Origin: Polaromonas sp. JS666
Lineage (GTDB): Bacteria; Pseudomonadota; Gammaproteobacteria; Burkholderiales; Burkholderiaceae_C
Direction: 5' to 3'
Assembly (NCBI RefSeq): GCF_900103405.1
Contig: NZ_FNHX01000002.1
Span: 500,496 to 564,495, forward strand
DNA: 64,000 bases
Part shown: positions 7,961 through 20,953 of the stretch, piece by piece
Position numbering within the stretch: the first letter of the stretch is position 1
How the letters are laid out: each line of letters begins with the position of its first letter
The notes under the pieces: model-generated
The model's input: the letters and a program-made list of their open reading frames with translations, nothing else
The model's database searches: none
Told to the model about the DNA's origin: nothing
Program-made: the position numbers and the translations under genes

Positions 7961-8599
7961 TTACTTGTTGGCGCGGGTACCAACCACTTCGATTTCGACG
8001 CGGCGGTTCTTGGCGCGGCCTTCGGCGGTCTTGTTGTCAGCAACTGGCTGTTTCTCGCCCTTGCCTTCAGTGTAGACACGGTTTTTCTCGATGCCCTTGG
8101 ACACGAGATATGCCTTGACGGCTTCCGAGCGGCGAACCGACAGCTTCTGGTTGTAAGCGTCGCTACCGACGGAGTCGGTGTGACCCACGGCGATGATGAC
8201 TTCCAGGTTGATGTCCTTGATCTTGCCGACCAGGTCGTCCAGCTTGGCCTTGCCTTCTGGCTTGATCACGGACTTGTTGAAGTCAAAGAAAGCATCAGCG
8301 GCGTAGGTGACCTTCGTTGCGGCGGGAGGAGTAACCACCGGAGCAGCAGGAGTTGCTGCGCGAGGAGCTTGGCCAGCGGCCGGAGCAGCAGGAGCCATCG
8401 CAGGGGCAATTGCGCCGTCGCAACCGGGAGCTGCGGTAGCAGGCGTCCAGTTGGCATCGCGCCAGCACAGTTCGTTGGTGCCGTTTTTCCAGACCAGCTC
8501 ACGATTGCCGTTCATCCAGTTGTCGATAGTTTGTGCACCAGCGGCGGTAACAAGCGCTGCGGAAGCAAACAACATTGCCACTTTGTTGAGTTTCTTCAT
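7961..8599 (-). CDS. OmpA family outer-membrane protein
   Basis: A 212-residue exported protein: signal peptide (1-22, cut after AGA), a short Trp- and Cys-containing segment ('ELVWKNGTNELCWRDANW'), a Pro/Ala-rich linker (about 55-93), and an OmpA C-terminal peptidoglycan-binding domain (about 96-205) with 'VGHTDSVGSDAYNQKLSVRR'. OmpA domains bind diaminopimelate in peptidoglycan and anchor the envelope. There is no eight-stranded N-terminal barrel, so it is not classical OmpA; the short N-terminal region is typical of abundant Burkholderiales envelope proteins. AGAGGAGA lies before the ATG. It is divergent from gyrA across 252 bases, with its own terminator. Confidence 0.88.
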   Translation of the reverse strand: MKKLNKVAMLFASAALVTAAGAQTIDNWMNGNRELVWKNGTNELCWRDANWTPATAAPGCDGAIAPAMAPAAPAAGQAPRAATPAAPVVTPPAATKVTYAADAFFDFNKSVIKPEGKAKLDDLVGKIKDINLEVIIAVGHTDSVGSDAYNQKLSVRRSEAVKAYLVSKGIEKNRVYTEGKGEKQPVADNKTAEGRAKNRRVEIEVVGTRANK

Positions 8600-8851
8600 G
8601 GTTCTCCTCTAGAGAAAAGCCGCAGACTTGCTGCGATTAGTAATTTACACGCCGTGAGTGACCATCACTCAAAGCGTTACAACGATTGTGCCACACCTGC
8701 CCCAACCTTCAAGCACGCTATCGGCTTCGTCTGACACAGACTTAAGATTCTTGAGCATTTGTTGCTGCCCCGCCACAAGTGGCCGCTATAAACTCAAGCC
8801 TTAAAATCGCTGGCTTTCCTCAAGAATCTCGAAATCCCAACCAGGCCGCTC

Positions 8852-11499
<2,648 letters not shown>

Positions 11500-11500
<1 letters not shown>

Positions 11501-12069
11501 TGAAAAAACTGATCACCGCCCTCGCGATCACCAGCCTGGCCTGCAGCGCGGCCGTCCACGCCCAGACCGACCCCAAAACCGAGCTGGCCAAAAAAGTGGT
11601 CGCCCTGCAGCAGGGTCCCGAGCTGGACCGCCTGGTGGGCCAGCTGGCCGGCAGCACGGCCCAGGACCTGATCAATAAATGGGGCCCCCAGCTGGAAGCC
11701 AACGTACCCAAGGCCAAGCGGCAAAAGGCCTCGGATGACCTCAACGCCGAACTCAAGAAGTACGCCGATGACACCAGCCAACTGATCGCCAAGCAGGTCA
11801 GCAAGGTCAGCGCCGAATCGCTGGTTCCCGCCTACGCGGAGCGTTTCACGCTCGAGGAACTCCAGCAGCTCGCCGCCTTCTTCGAGTCCCCCGCCATCAA
11901 AAAATACCAGGCCGCCGCGCCTGAGCTCGGCAACGTCTTTGTGCAAAAACTCGTCGAGGCTTCGCGCACCGACGTGGTGGCGCGCATCAAGCAGTTCGAC
12001 GAGGCGGCGGTGAAGATCGTCGGCACCAGCCCTGCCCCGGGAGCAGCCAAGCCGCCCGCGAAGAAATGA
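11500..12069 (+). CDS. DUF2059 domain exported protein
   Basis: A 189-residue protein with a Sec signal peptide ([20 protein letters not shown], then AQ) and a helical DUF2059 domain. The family hallmark, a '[20 protein letters not shown]' segment followed by 'KKYQ', is present at about 110-135. The biochemical role of this family is unknown; it is a common periplasmic protein in proteobacteria. The ATG shares its A with the gyrA stop TGA; a TTG one codon earlier would lie inside gyrA. Its own stop overlaps the serC start by four bases (ATGA). The position between gyrA and serC is conserved in several Burkholderiales. Confidence 0.85.
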
Positions 12070-13172
12070 CCCGTCCTTTCAATTTTTCCGCCGGCCCCGC
12101 GAACCTGCCCGAGGAGGTTTTGCAGCAGGCGGCGGGTGAAATGCTGGACTGGCACGGCAGCGGCATGAGCGTGATGGAGATGAGCCATCGCGGCAAGGAA
12201 TTCATCTCCATCTATGAAGCCGCCGAGGCCGATTTTCGCGAACTCATGGCCGTTCCGGCCCACTTCAAGATCCTGTTCATGCAGGGCGGCGGGCTGGCCG
12301 AGAACGCCATCGTTCCGCTGAACCTGTCGCGGGGGCGTTCCGCCGATTTTGTGGTGACCGGCAGCTGGAGCGACAAGTCGCAAAAAGAAGCGCGCAAGTA
12401 CTGCGACGTGCAGGTCGCCGCGAGCAACGCCGACAACGGGCACACGCAGCTGCCCGCGCCTTCGGGCTGGAAGCTGCGGCCGGACGCGGCCTATGTGCAC
12501 CTGTGCACCAACGAAACCATCAACGGCGTGGAATTCCAGAGCCTTCCCGACCTCAAGGCGCTGGGAAGCGACGCATCCCTGGTGATTGATTTTTCGTCCC
12601 ATGTGGCCTCCCGGTCCGTCGACTGGTCGCGCGTCGGCCTGGCCTTCGGCGGGGCGCAGAAAAACCTCGGTCCCGCCGGCGTGACGCTGGTGGTCATCCG
12701 CGAGGACCTGCTCGGCCACGCCATGCCGATATGCCCCAGCGCTTTCGATTACAAGACGGTGGCGGACAACCAGTCGATGTACAACACGCCGCCCACCTAC
12801 GCCATTTACATCGCGGGCCTGACCTTTCAGTGGCTCAAGCGCCAGCGGGAAGGCGCGGCCGCCGGTGTCGCGGCCATGGAAAAGCGCAACCTAGCCAAGG
12901 CGCAGCTGCTTTACGATGCGATTGACAGCTCGCATTTCTACCTGAACAAGGTCGGCAAGGACTGCCGCTCGCGCATGAACGTGCCTTTTTTCCTGCGCGA
13001 CGAATCGCGCAACGAGGCTTTCCTGGCCGGCGCCAAGGCGGCGGGCCTGCTTCAGCTCAAGGGCCACAAGTCGGTAGGCGGCATGCGCGCCAGCATTTAC
13101 AACGCCATGCCGCTGGCCGGTGTGCAGGCGCTGGTGGCGTACATGCGAGAATTCGAACAAAAACACGCCTAG
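12066..13172 (+). CDS. serC: Phosphoserine aminotransferase
   Basis: A 368-residue class V PLP aminotransferase that converts 3-phosphohydroxypyruvate to phosphoserine and also acts in PLP synthesis. The family start '[15 protein letters not shown]', the conserved 'GGGLAENA' loop, and the PLP-binding lysine Lys199 in [11 protein letters not shown] are seen. Length is normal. The ATG overlaps the previous stop, and the gene lies between gyrA and pheA, the usual serC-pheA pairing in proteobacteria. Confidence 0.97.
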   Translation: MTRPFNFSAGPANLPEEVLQQAAGEMLDWHGSGMSVMEMSHRGKEFISIYEAAEADFRELMAVPAHFKILFMQGGGLAENAIVPLNLSRGRSADFVVTGSWSDKSQKEARKYCDVQVAASNADNGHTQLPAPSGWKLRPDAAYVHLCTNETINGVEFQSLPDLKALGSDASLVIDFSSHVASRSVDWSRVGLAFGGAQKNLGPAGVTLVVIREDLLGHAMPICPSAFDYKTVADNQSMYNTPPTYAIYIAGLTFQWLKRQREGAAAGVAAMEKRNLAKAQLLYDAIDSSHFYLNKVGKDCRSRMNVPFFLRDESRNEAFLAGAKAAGLLQLKGHKSVGGMRASIYNAMPLAGVQALVAYMREFEQKHA

Positions 13173-13252
13173 GACGAAATACCCCATGCCCGCCACATTC
13201 ACTGTCCCCAAGGGGCAACCAGTGCAGATGGCGAAGGCGGACGGCCCCTGAT

Positions 13253-14335
13253 ATGACTGCCAACCTTGCTGATTTACGCGTCCAGATCGACGCCCTGGAC
13301 AGGGAACTGCTTTCCCTGCTGAACCGCCGCGCCCAGGTTGCCGAGCAGGTCGGGGAGCTCAAAAAACGCGAGGGCACGCCGTTTTTCCGTCCCGACCGGG
13401 TGGCCCAGGTGATAGAGCAGATCCAGCAGGCCAACCAGGGACCGCTCAAGAACGAGCACGTGGCGGCCGTCTGGCGCGAAATCATGTCGGCCTGCCTGGC
13501 CCTGGAATCCCCGGTGCGCGTCGCCTACCTGGGCCCCGCCGGCACCTTCAGCGAGCAGGCGGCGCTGCAGTTTTTCGGCGCCAGCATCGAACACGTTCCC
13601 TGCGTCAGCATCGACGAAGTCTTTCGCGCGACGGCGGCCGGCAGCGCCAGCTACGGCGTCGTGCCGGTGGAAAACTCCACCGAAGGCGTGGTCTCGCGCT
13701 CGCTCGACCTGTTCCTCAACTCCCCCCTGCACATCGTCGGCGAGATCAGCCTGATGGTGCGCCACAACCTGCTGCGGCTTTCGGAGTCGCTCGAAGGCAT
13801 AGAGGCGGTCTACGCCCACCCCCAGGCGCTGGCCCAATGCCAGGGCTGGCTGACCACGCACCTGCCCCACGCCGACCGCCGCACCGCCTCCAGCAATGCC
13901 GAAGGCGCGCGCCTGGCCACCACCAACCCGGCCTGGGCCGGCATCGCCAGCGACCGGGCGGCCACCCAGTTCGGCCTCTACACGGCGGCCCATGCCATCC
14001 AGGACGACGCCTTCAACCGCACGCGTTTTGCCGTGGTCTGCCTTCCGCAGACACTGCCCTCCCCGCCCGCTTCCGGCAAGGACTGCGTCAGCCTGGTGGT
14101 GTCCGTGCCCAACCGCCCGGGCGCCGTCCACGACATCCTGATGCCGCTCAAGGCCCACGGCGTCTCCATGACCCGCTTCGAATCGCGCCCGGCACGCTCC
14201 GGCCAGTGGGAATACTATTTTTATATTGACCTGCAAGGTCACCCCTCCGAAGACCACGTCAAGGCCGCGCTGGCCGATTTACAGCGGCTGTGCGCCTTTT
14301 ACAAGGTCCTTGGAACCTATCCCATCGGCGATTAA
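13253..14335 (+). CDS. pheA: Bifunctional chorismate mutase / prephenate dehydratase (P-protein)
   Basis: A 360-residue three-domain enzyme of phenylalanine synthesis. A chorismate mutase domain (AroQ type) covers 1-85 ('LRVQIDALDRELLSLLNRRA'), a prephenate dehydratase domain about 88-270 with 'YLGPAGTFSEQAA' and the catalytic TRF motif at 257-259, and an ACT regulatory domain about 277-358 with ESRP at 310-313, the feedback site for phenylalanine. Feedback inhibition by Phe is thus likely. It is separated by 80 bases from serC, where only a 21-codon unsupported frame exists. tyrA follows after 33 bases. Confidence 0.97.
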   Translation: MTANLADLRVQIDALDRELLSLLNRRAQVAEQVGELKKREGTPFFRPDRVAQVIEQIQQANQGPLKNEHVAAVWREIMSACLALESPVRVAYLGPAGTFSEQAALQFFGASIEHVPCVSIDEVFRATAAGSASYGVVPVENSTEGVVSRSLDLFLNSPLHIVGEISLMVRHNLLRLSESLEGIEAVYAHPQALAQCQGWLTTHLPHADRRTASSNAEGARLATTNPAWAGIASDRAATQFGLYTAAHAIQDDAFNRTRFAVVCLPQTLPSPPASGKDCVSLVVSVPNRPGAVHDILMPLKAHGVSMTRFESRPARSGQWEYYFYIDLQGHPSEDHVKAALADLQRLCAFYKVLGTYPIGD

Positions 14336-14368
14336 TGCAACGACTCACAACTTCCCTGGTGCCACAAC

Positions 14369-15247
14369 ATGTTTGAACAATTAGGTCTCATTGGATGCGG
14401 CCTGATGGGTGGCTCATTCGCGCTGGCGCTCAAACGTGCCGGCCTGGTCAAGCGCGTCGTCGGCTACAGCAAATCCCCCTCCACCACGGAGCGGGCGCGC
14501 CAGATGGGGGTGATCGACGTGGAGGCGCCCTCGGCGCTGCTGGCGGTCTCGGGCGCCGACATCGTTTTGCTGGCCGTGCCGGTTTCCGCGACGGAGGCCA
14601 CCTTCAAGGCCATACGCCACCTGGTCGGCCCGAACACGCTGATCATGGACGTCGGCTCGACCAAGCGCGACGTGGTGGACGCCGCCCGGCGCGTGCTGCG
14701 CGACAACGTGGGCTCTTTCGTGCCCTGCCACCCGATCACCGGCAAGGAAGTCTCCGGGGTCGAGCATGCGGACGTGGACCTCTACGCCGGCAAGCAGGTC
14801 ATCCTGACGCCCATAGAGCGCACCTTCACGGTACAACTGCAAAAAGCCAACGACGTCTGGACGGCCCTGGGCTGCCATGTCCTCAAGATGTCGCCCCAGG
14901 CCCATGACGCCGCCTACGCCGCCGTCAGCCACCTGCCGCACCTGATCGCTTTCGCCCTGATCAACGGTATCACCGGGCAAGACCATGGCAAGGAATACAT
15001 GTCGCTGGCCGGCCCGGGCTTTCGGGACTTCACGCGCATCGCCGCCAGCGACCCGAAAATGTGGCGCGACATCCTGATCGCGAATCGCGAAGAACTGCTG
15101 GCCCAGTCCAAGATTTTCCAGGAGACCCTGAAGTCGCTCGAGGAGCTGATTGCCAGCAGCAGCGGCGACGTCCTTGAAGTGCTGATCGAGCGGGCCAGCG
15201 AGACCCGGGCCAACTGGCGCATCTCCTCACAAAAATCGCACAAATAA
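14369..15247 (+). CDS. tyrA: Prephenate dehydrogenase family protein
   Basis: A 292-residue NAD(P)-dependent dehydrogenase of tyrosine synthesis. The nucleotide-binding motif [10 protein letters not shown] is at 8-17, and '[10 protein letters not shown]', '[15 protein letters not shown]' and '[16 protein letters not shown]' are the conserved prephenate/arogenate dehydrogenase signatures. No chorismate mutase domain is fused. It follows pheA directly; the aminotransferase gene (hisC-type) that often lies between pheA and tyrA in Burkholderia and Bordetella is absent here. Whether prephenate or arogenate is the substrate cannot be seen. Confidence 0.94.
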   Translation: MFEQLGLIGCGLMGGSFALALKRAGLVKRVVGYSKSPSTTERARQMGVIDVEAPSALLAVSGADIVLLAVPVSATEATFKAIRHLVGPNTLIMDVGSTKRDVVDAARRVLRDNVGSFVPCHPITGKEVSGVEHADVDLYAGKQVILTPIERTFTVQLQKANDVWTALGCHVLKMSPQAHDAAYAAVSHLPHLIAFALINGITGQDHGKEYMSLAGPGFRDFTRIAASDPKMWRDILIANREELLAQSKIFQETLKSLEELIASSSGDVLEVLIERASETRANWRISSQKSHK

Positions 15248-15257
15248 CCCGCAGTCC

Positions 15258-17240
15258 ATGTTCGACACCGAGTTCCTGGACGTTCCGCCCCTGCGCAGCG
15301 CGGGAGGCACCGTACGCCTGCCCGGCTCCAAAAGCATTTCCAACCGCGTGCTGCTGCTGGCCGCCCTGAGCCACGGCGAGACCACGGTCCACGACCTGCT
15401 CGCTTCCGACGACACCGCCGTGATGCTGGCCGCACTCAGGCAGCTCGGCTGCACGGTCAGGCAGGACGGCAACACCGCCGTCATCAGCGGGCTGGGCGGG
15501 CGGCCCGTCCAGACCCCGGCCAAGCTCTTCATGGGCAACGCCGGCACGGCCATGCGGCCGCTGACGGCCGCGCTGGCCCTGCTGGGCGGGGAATTTGAAC
15601 TGTCCGGCGTGCCGCGCATGCACGAAAGGCCCATAGGCGACCTGGTCGATGCGCTCCGGCAACTGGGCTGCGCCATCGACTACCTCGGCAATGAAGGTTT
15701 TCCGCCGCTGGGCCTGCGGCCCGGGCAGCTCAAGCTGGAGCAGCCCATACGGGTGCGCGGCGATGTCTCCAGCCAGTTCCTGACCGCCCTGCTGATGGCC
15801 CTGCCGCTGGTCGCCGAGCGGGATATCCGCATCGAAGTGGTCGGCGAGCTGATCTCCCGGCCCTACATTGAAATCACGCTCAAGCTGCTGCAGCGCTTCG
15901 GCATAGACGTCAGGCGCGAGGGCTGGGAACGCTTCACCATTCCGGCCGGCAGCCGCTACCAGTCGCCGGGCGCCATCCATGTCGAGGGCGACGCCTCGTC
16001 GGCCAGCTATTTCATCGCGCTGGGCGCCATCGCGGCGGCATCCCCAGGGCACTCCGGCATCGAAATCCAGGGTGTGGGCGCCGCCTCCATCCAGGGCGAC
16101 ATCCGCTTCGTCGAGGCCGCCGAAATGATGGGCGCGCGGGTCGACAGCGCACCGAACTCGCTGCGCATTTCGCGCGGCGCCTGGCCGCTCAAGGCCATAG
16201 ACCTGGACTGCAACCACATTCCCGACGCCGCCATGACGCTGGCCGTGATGGCCCTGTACGCCGACGGCACCACCACGCTGCGCAATATCGCGAGCTGGCG
16301 CGTCAAGGAAACCGACCGCATCGCCGCCATGGCCTGCGAGCTGCAAAAATTCGGCGCCGTGGTCGAGGAAGGCGCGGACTACCTCAAGATCACCCCGCCC
16401 ACCCGCTGGACGACGGGCGCGATCCATACCTACGACGACCACCGCGTGGCCATGTGCTTTTCGCTGGCGGCCTTCAACCCGGCTCAACTGCCGGTGCGCA
16501 TCCTGGATCCCAAATGCGTCGCCAAGACCTTCCCCGACTACTTCGAAGCCCTGTTTGAGGTGGCCCAGGCCGATACGTCCCGCATTCCGGTCATCTGCAT
16601 CGACGGCCCGACGGCCTCCGGCAAGGGCACACTGGCGGCCCTGGCGGCCCACCAGCTGGGCTACCACTACCTGGATTCCGGTGCGCTTTACCGCCTGAGC
16701 GCCCATGCCGCGGCGCTGGCCGGCGTTTCGCTGGACGACGGGCCCGGCGTGGCCCGCGTGGCGCGCACCATGCCGGTGCACTTTCAGGGCGACCGCATCT
16801 TGCTTGGGTCGCAGGACGTGTCCGAGGCCATACGCACCGAGGCCGCCGGCATGGCCGCCTCCCGCGTGTCGGCCCACCCCGAGGTTCGCGCCGCCCTGCT
16901 GGAGCTCCAGCACAGCTTTCGCAAGCTGCCGGGACTGGTCGCCGACGGCCGGGACATGGGGACCGTCATCTTCCCGGATGCCCCGCTCAAGGTTTTCCTC
17001 ACGGCCAGCGCCCTGCACCGCGCCGAACGCCGGCATAAGCAGTTGATTTCAAAGGGAAATTCGGCTACAATCGCCGAGATTCAGCAAGATTTAGAGGCAC
17101 GTGATGCGCGCGATTCGTCGCGAAAAGCAGCCCCTTTGAAGCCTGCTGATGACGCCCGCCCCCTGGATAACTCCTATCTGTCGATTGAAAAGTCGGTGGA
17201 ACAGGTGCTTGAATGGTGGCAAGGCACCCGGCCCTTCTGA
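15258..17240 (+). CDS. aroA-cmk: Fused EPSP synthase / cytidylate kinase
   Basis: A 660-residue fusion. Residues 1 to about 435 form 3-phosphoshikimate 1-carboxyvinyltransferase with [10 protein letters not shown] at 21-30, [10 protein letters not shown] at 93-102 and the '[12 protein letters not shown]' motif at 348-359; the GNAGTAMRP loop is the class I form. Residues from about 442 are cytidylate kinase with the P-loop [10 protein letters not shown] at 449-458, '[10 protein letters not shown]' and '[15 protein letters not shown]'. Both halves look complete, and no stop or frameshift lies between them. The two enzymes act in unrelated pathways (shikimate, and CMP/dCMP recycling), so the fusion probably reflects the old aroA-cmk-rpsA gene order. 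The stop is 152 bases before rpsA. Confidence 0.97.
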   Translation: MFDTEFLDVPPLRSAGGTVRLPGSKSISNRVLLLAALSHGETTVHDLLASDDTAVMLAALRQLGCTVRQDGNTAVISGLGGRPVQTPAKLFMGNAGTAMRPLTAALALLGGEFELSGVPRMHERPIGDLVDALRQLGCAIDYLGNEGFPPLGLRPGQLKLEQPIRVRGDVSSQFLTALLMALPLVAERDIRIEVVGELISRPYIEITLKLLQRFGIDVRREGWERFTIPAGSRYQSPGAIHVEGDASSASYFIALGAIAAASPGHSGIEIQGVGAASIQGDIRFVEAAEMMGARVDSAPNSLRISRGAWPLKAIDLDCNHIPDAAMTLAVMALYADGTTTLRNIASWRVKETDRIAAMACELQKFGAVVEEGADYLKITPPTRWTTGAIHTYDDHRVAMCFSLAAFNPAQLPVRILDPKCVAKTFPDYFEALFEVAQADTSRIPVICIDGPTASGKGTLAALAAHQLGYHYLDSGALYRLSAHAAALAGVSLDDGPGVARVARTMPVHFQGDRILLGSQDVSEAIRTEAAGMAASRVSAHPEVRAALLELQHSFRKLPGLVADGRDMGTVIFPDAPLKVFLTASALHRAERRHKQLISKGNSATIAEIQQDLEARDARDSSRKAAPLKPADDARPLDNSYLSIEKSVEQVLEWWQGTRPF

Positions 17241-17392
17241 CCCCCGACGCGCAACCTGCGCTTGGGTCAGCAGGTTCATCAACGTAACCCGCGGCCTCAC
17301 CAGACGTCTGGCCGCAAAAACACCGCCGCAAGCAGCTATAAAAACAATAGCAATCCCGCTATTGGAACCCTGTTGTGTGGACTAGGAAAATC

Positions 17393-19078
17393 ATGTCTGA
17401 ATCTTTTGCCGACCTATTTAACGAATCGCTGCAACGCTCTGAAATGCGTACCGGTGAAGTCATCACCGCCGAAGTCGTTCGTATCGACCACAACCACGTC
17501 GTTGTGAATGCCGGACTCAAATCCGAGGCTTATGTCCCCCTCGAAGAATTCAAGAACGACCAGGGCGAGCTCGAAGTCCAGGTCGGCGATTTCGTCTCTG
17601 TGGCCATCGACTCCGTCGAAAACGGCTATGGCGACACCCTGCTGTCCCGCGACAAGGCCAAGCGCCTGGCTTCGTGGATGAGCCTGGAAAAAGCCCTGGA
17701 ATCCGGCGAATTCGTCACCGGCCAGACCAGCGGCAAGGTCAAGGGCGGCCTCACCGTCCTCGTCAACGGCATCCGCGCCTTCCTGCCCGGCTCGCTCATC
17801 GACACCCGCCCCATCAAGGACTTGTCTCCCTACGAGAACAAGACCATGGAATTCAAGGTCATCAAGCTGGACCGCAAGCGCAACAACGTGGTGCTGAGCC
17901 GCCGCGCCGTGGTCGAAGCCAGCATGGGCGAAGAACGCGCCAAGCTGATGGAAACCCTGAAAGAAGGCACTGCCGTCAAGGGCGTCGTCAAGAACATCAC
18001 CGAATACGGTGCCTTCGTTGACCTGGGCGGTATCGACGGCCTGCTGCACATCACCGACATGGCATGGCGCCGCGTGCGTCACCCAAGCGAAGTGGTGACG
18101 GCCGGTCAAGAGATCGTTGCCAAGATCCTGAAGTTCGACACCGAAAAGAACCGTGTCTCGCTGGGCCTCAAGCAGATGGGCGACGACCCGTGGATGGGCG
18201 TGAACCGCCGCTACCCGCAAGGCACGCGCCTGTTCGGCAAGATCACCAACATCGCCGACTACGGCGCGTTTGTGGAACTCGAACCCGGCATCGAAGGCCT
18301 GGTCCACGTGTCCGAAATGGACTGGACCAACAAGAACGTGGCCCCGAGCAAGCTCGTGGCCCTGGGCGACGAAGTCGAAGTCATGGTCCTCGAGATCGAC
18401 GAAGACAAGCGCCGCATCAGCCTGGGCATGAAGCAGTGCAAGGCCAACCCATGGCAGGAATTCGCGCAGGAAACCAAGCGCGGCGACCGCGTCAAGGGCC
18501 CGATCAAGTCGATCACCGACTTCGGCGTGTTCGTGGGCCTGGCTGCCGGCATCGACGGCCTGGTGCACCTGTCCGACCTCTCGTGGAACGAACCCGGCGA
18601 AGCCGCTGTTCGCAACTACAAAAAGGGCCAGGAAGTGGAAGCCATCGTGCTGGCTGTCGACGTCGACCGCGAGCGCATCTCCCTGGGTATCAAGCAGCTC
18701 GATTCCGATCCTTTCACCACCTTCGTGTCGATCAACGACAAGGGCGCGATCGTGACCGGCAAGGTCAAGACCGTTGACGCCAAGGGCGCTGAAATCGATC
18801 TCGGCGAAGACATCATCGGCTACCTGCGCGCCAGCGAAATCAGCCGCGACCGCGTCGAAGACGCCCGCAACGTGCTGAAAGAAGGCGACGAAGTCTCCGC
18901 AGTCGTGGTGAACGTGGATCGCAAGACCCGCAACATCCAGCTGTCGGTCAAGGCCAAGGACAACGCCGACCAGCAGGAAGCCATGGCCAACCTGAGCCAG
19001 CAGTCTTCCCGCGAAAACGCCGGCACGACCAGCCTGGGCGCCCTGCTGCGCGCCAAGCTGGACAACAACGAAAAGTAA
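17393..19078 (+). CDS. rpsA: 30S ribosomal protein S1
   Basis: A 561-residue protein with six S1 (OB-fold) repeats at about 20-88, 106-171, 193-262, 277-348, 364-435 and 450-520; the repeats with '[18 protein letters not shown]' and '[19 protein letters not shown]' are the best conserved. S1 binds mRNA leaders on the 30S subunit. The start at 17393 (MSESF) was chosen over an in-frame start at 17375, as it matches the family N-terminus and has AGGAA upstream. The 152-base leader after cmk could hold the rpsA promoter and autoregulatory site. It heads the rpsA-ihfB-lapA-lapB set. Confidence 0.98.
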   Translation: MSESFADLFNESLQRSEMRTGEVITAEVVRIDHNHVVVNAGLKSEAYVPLEEFKNDQGELEVQVGDFVSVAIDSVENGYGDTLLSRDKAKRLASWMSLEKALESGEFVTGQTSGKVKGGLTVLVNGIRAFLPGSLIDTRPIKDLSPYENKTMEFKVIKLDRKRNNVVLSRRAVVEASMGEERAKLMETLKEGTAVKGVVKNITEYGAFVDLGGIDGLLHITDMAWRRVRHPSEVVTAGQEIVAKILKFDTEKNRVSLGLKQMGDDPWMGVNRRYPQGTRLFGKITNIADYGAFVELEPGIEGLVHVSEMDWTNKNVAPSKLVALGDEVEVMVLEIDEDKRRISLGMKQCKANPWQEFAQETKRGDRVKGPIKSITDFGVFVGLAAGIDGLVHLSDLSWNEPGEAAVRNYKKGQEVEAIVLAVDVDRERISLGIKQLDSDPFTTFVSINDKGAIVTGKVKTVDAKGAEIDLGEDIIGYLRASEISRDRVEDARNVLKEGDEVSAVVVNVDRKTRNIQLSVKAKDNADQQEAMANLSQQSSRENAGTTSLGALLRAKLDNNEK

Positions 19079-19144
19079 GGCAACCGCGCGGCGGTGCGGT
19101 ACGCCCCCAGGGGCGGGTCGCATCGCTGTGCAGCTACTTGATCC

Positions 19145-19459
19145 ATGACCCGAAGCGATCTCGTCGAAGAACTGGCGGCCCGATTCAGCCAGCTGACGCA
19201 CCGCGACGCCGAATATGCCGTCAAGACGATTCTTGACGCCATGAGCGACGCGCTGGTGCGCGGCCATCGCATTGAAATCAGGGGTTTCGGCAGTTTCTCC
19301 ATCAACCGGCGCCCACCCCGCATGGGGCGCAACCCGCGTTCCGGCGAAAGCGTGGCCATCCCTGAAAAGCGGGTGCCGCATTTCAAGCCCGGGAAAGCAT
19401 TGCGCGAAGCCGTCGATGCCCGCACCCAGGAATTGCTGGCGGTCACGGAACCCAAGTAA
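19145..19459 (+). CDS. ihfB: Integration host factor subunit beta
   Basis: A 104-residue HU/IHF family protein. The start [11 protein letters not shown] and the DNA-bending arm region '[22 protein letters not shown]' (split here as conserved blocks GFGSF and RNPRSGE) are diagnostic, with the intercalating Pro in NPRSGE. IHF-beta pairs with IHF-alpha to bend DNA at promoters and recombination sites. The C-terminal tail is about ten residues longer than E. coli IHF-beta, common in Burkholderiales. It follows rpsA by 66 bases, the conserved order. Confidence 0.96.
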   Translation: MTRSDLVEELAARFSQLTHRDAEYAVKTILDAMSDALVRGHRIEIRGFGSFSINRRPPRMGRNPRSGESVAIPEKRVPHFKPGKALREAVDARTQELLAVTEPK

Positions 19460-19521
19460 GGTCTTGCTGGTGTCCCTCGGTGGGCTGGCTACAATCGCCA
19501 GACCACCCGGGGGATTACCAA

Positions 19522-19803
19522 GTGAAATACCTCATGTGGCTGCTTAAAGCAGCCATTTTTTTTACGCTCTTCGCTTTTGCACTGAATAACCAGCAAACGG
19601 TTGCGGTGTATTTCTTTTTTGGCACCATGTGGCAAGCGCCCCTGGTGCTGGTCGTGCTGGCGACCTTCGCCTGCGGGCTGGCGCTCGGCATTTTTGTCAT
19701 GATGCCGCGCTGGTGGAAAAAACGCCGCTCGGCCAAATACGCCTCCACCATGGGTCCCCACACCGTCAGCGAAGACCCGTCCACGATGCACCATGGAATT
19801 TGA
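19522..19803 (+). CDS. lapA: LapA domain inner-membrane protein
   Basis: A 93-residue protein with two membrane helices (about 4-22 and 36-60) and a basic cytoplasmic stretch 'RWWKKRRSAKY', as in LapA of the LPS assembly system. LapA works with LapB to tune LpxC proteolysis by FtsH. The GTG start at 19522 was chosen because GGGGGA lies eight bases upstream and it gives the family N-terminus MKYLMWLLK; an upstream ATG at 19480 would add 14 residues not seen in the family. The 3' end overlaps lapB by 11 bases. Confidence 0.85.
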   Translation: MKYLMWLLKAAIFFTLFAFALNNQQTVAVYFFFGTMWQAPLVLVVLATFACGLALGIFVMMPRWWKKRRSAKYASTMGPHTVSEDPSTMHHGI

Positions 19804-20938
19804 CTTCACCTGGGTCCTGCTCGGGTTTCCGATCGCCTTCACGCTCGGCTGGCTGGCCTCACGGCTGGACTTGCGGCAGTTGCGCATCGAAAACCGCCAG
19901 GCGCCCAAGGCCTATTTCAAGGGCCTGAACTTCCTGCTCAATGAGCAGCAGGACCAGGCCATAGACGCCTTCATCGAGGCGGTGCAAAGCGACCCGGACA
20001 CCTCCGAGCTCCACTTCGCGCTGGGCAACCTGTTTCGCCGCCGCGGCGAGTACGAGCGCGCCGTGCGCGTGCACGAGCACCTGATGTCGCGCGGCGACCT
20101 CACGCAGCCCGAACGCGACCGCGCCCAGCATGCCCTGGCGCTCGACTTTCTCAAGGCCGGCCTGCTGGACCGCGCCGAGGCCGCCCTGCGTAAACTCGAA
20201 GGCACGCCCTTTGAAGAAGAGGCGCGGCTGGCCCTGCTGTCGATTTACGAGCGCTCCCGCGACTGGGCCAATGCCACCGAAATCGCCGCCCGGCTCGGCA
20301 GTTCCAGCCACGGAAGCTTCAGCGCCCGCCAGGCGCACTACCTGTGCGAGCAGGCCGGTGCTTGCGTAGCCGCCGGCGACACCAACCGGGCCTTGGGCGC
20401 CCTGCAGGAAGCCATCGCCATGGCGCCGGCCCTGGCTCGTCCCCTGATAGACCTGGCGAAGCTGCAAAGCCAGCTGGGCCGCCCGCAGGACGCCTTGCAA
20501 ACCCTGCTCAAGCTCGAAAAAACCGCCCCGCAAGGCCTGCCGCTGGCCGCCGGCCTGCTGGCCAATATCGCGCAGGCCGGCGGCCAGGAGGCCATGGCGC
20601 TGGAGCTGCTCAAGGCCAGCTACGCCAACATGCCGTCCATCGACGTGATCGAGGCCATCGTCAAGCTCGAAAAAGACCCGGCCTCGGCGCGGCAGTGGTA
20701 TGTGAAACACTTGGAGCGCCAGGCCTCGCTGGTCGCCGCCGGCAAATGGATCGCCGGTGAAAAGCTGCAGGACGAGCAGCACCACACGCTGGTCCAGCGC
20801 GCTCTCGACCAGGCCACCAAACCCTTGATGCGCTACCGCTGCGCGGCCTGCGGCTTTGAGGCCACCCAGCACTTCTGGCACTGCCCCGGCTGCCAGGCCT
20901 GGGACAGCTACCCGACGCGCCGTATTGAAGAGCTGTAG
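19793..20938 (+). CDS. lapB: Lipopolysaccharide assembly protein LapB
   Basis: A 381-residue membrane-anchored TPR protein. One N-terminal helix (about 5-20), a series of TPR units ('GLNFLLNEQQDQAIDAFIEA', 'LHFALGNLFRRRGEYERAVR') and a C-terminal rubredoxin-like metal knuckle with Cys350, Cys353, Cys364 and Cys367 match LapB/YciM. LapB brings LpxC to FtsH and so limits lipid A synthesis. The overlap with lapA implies coupled translation. hldA follows after 15 bases, so outer-membrane genes are grouped. Confidence 0.95.
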   Translation: MEFDFTWVLLGFPIAFTLGWLASRLDLRQLRIENRQAPKAYFKGLNFLLNEQQDQAIDAFIEAVQSDPDTSELHFALGNLFRRRGEYERAVRVHEHLMSRGDLTQPERDRAQHALALDFLKAGLLDRAEAALRKLEGTPFEEEARLALLSIYERSRDWANATEIAARLGSSSHGSFSARQAHYLCEQAGACVAAGDTNRALGALQEAIAMAPALARPLIDLAKLQSQLGRPQDALQTLLKLEKTAPQGLPLAAGLLANIAQAGGQEAMALELLKASYANMPSIDVIEAIVKLEKDPASARQWYVKHLERQASLVAAGKWIAGEKLQDEQHHTLVQRALDQATKPLMRYRCAACGFEATQHFWHCPGCQAWDSYPTRRIEEL

Positions 20939-20953
20939 AAAAAGACACGATAG

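Noticed and set aside
8600..8851. A gene or small RNA in the ompA-gyrA gap
   Set aside because: No frame with a ribosome binding site and no stable hairpin with a T-run was found; the 252 bases likely hold the two divergent promoters. A TATAAA near 8787 may be part of the gyrA promoter, but the -35 spacing is poor.
13186..13251. A 21-codon frame between serC and pheA as a possible leader peptide
   Set aside because: It has only one Phe codon and no attenuator hairpins, so a phenylalanine leader is not supported.
17414..19381. A 655-codon minus-strand frame opposite rpsA
   Set aside because: Antisense shadow of S1 repeats; composition rich in Val, His, Phe and Asp; no ribosome binding site.
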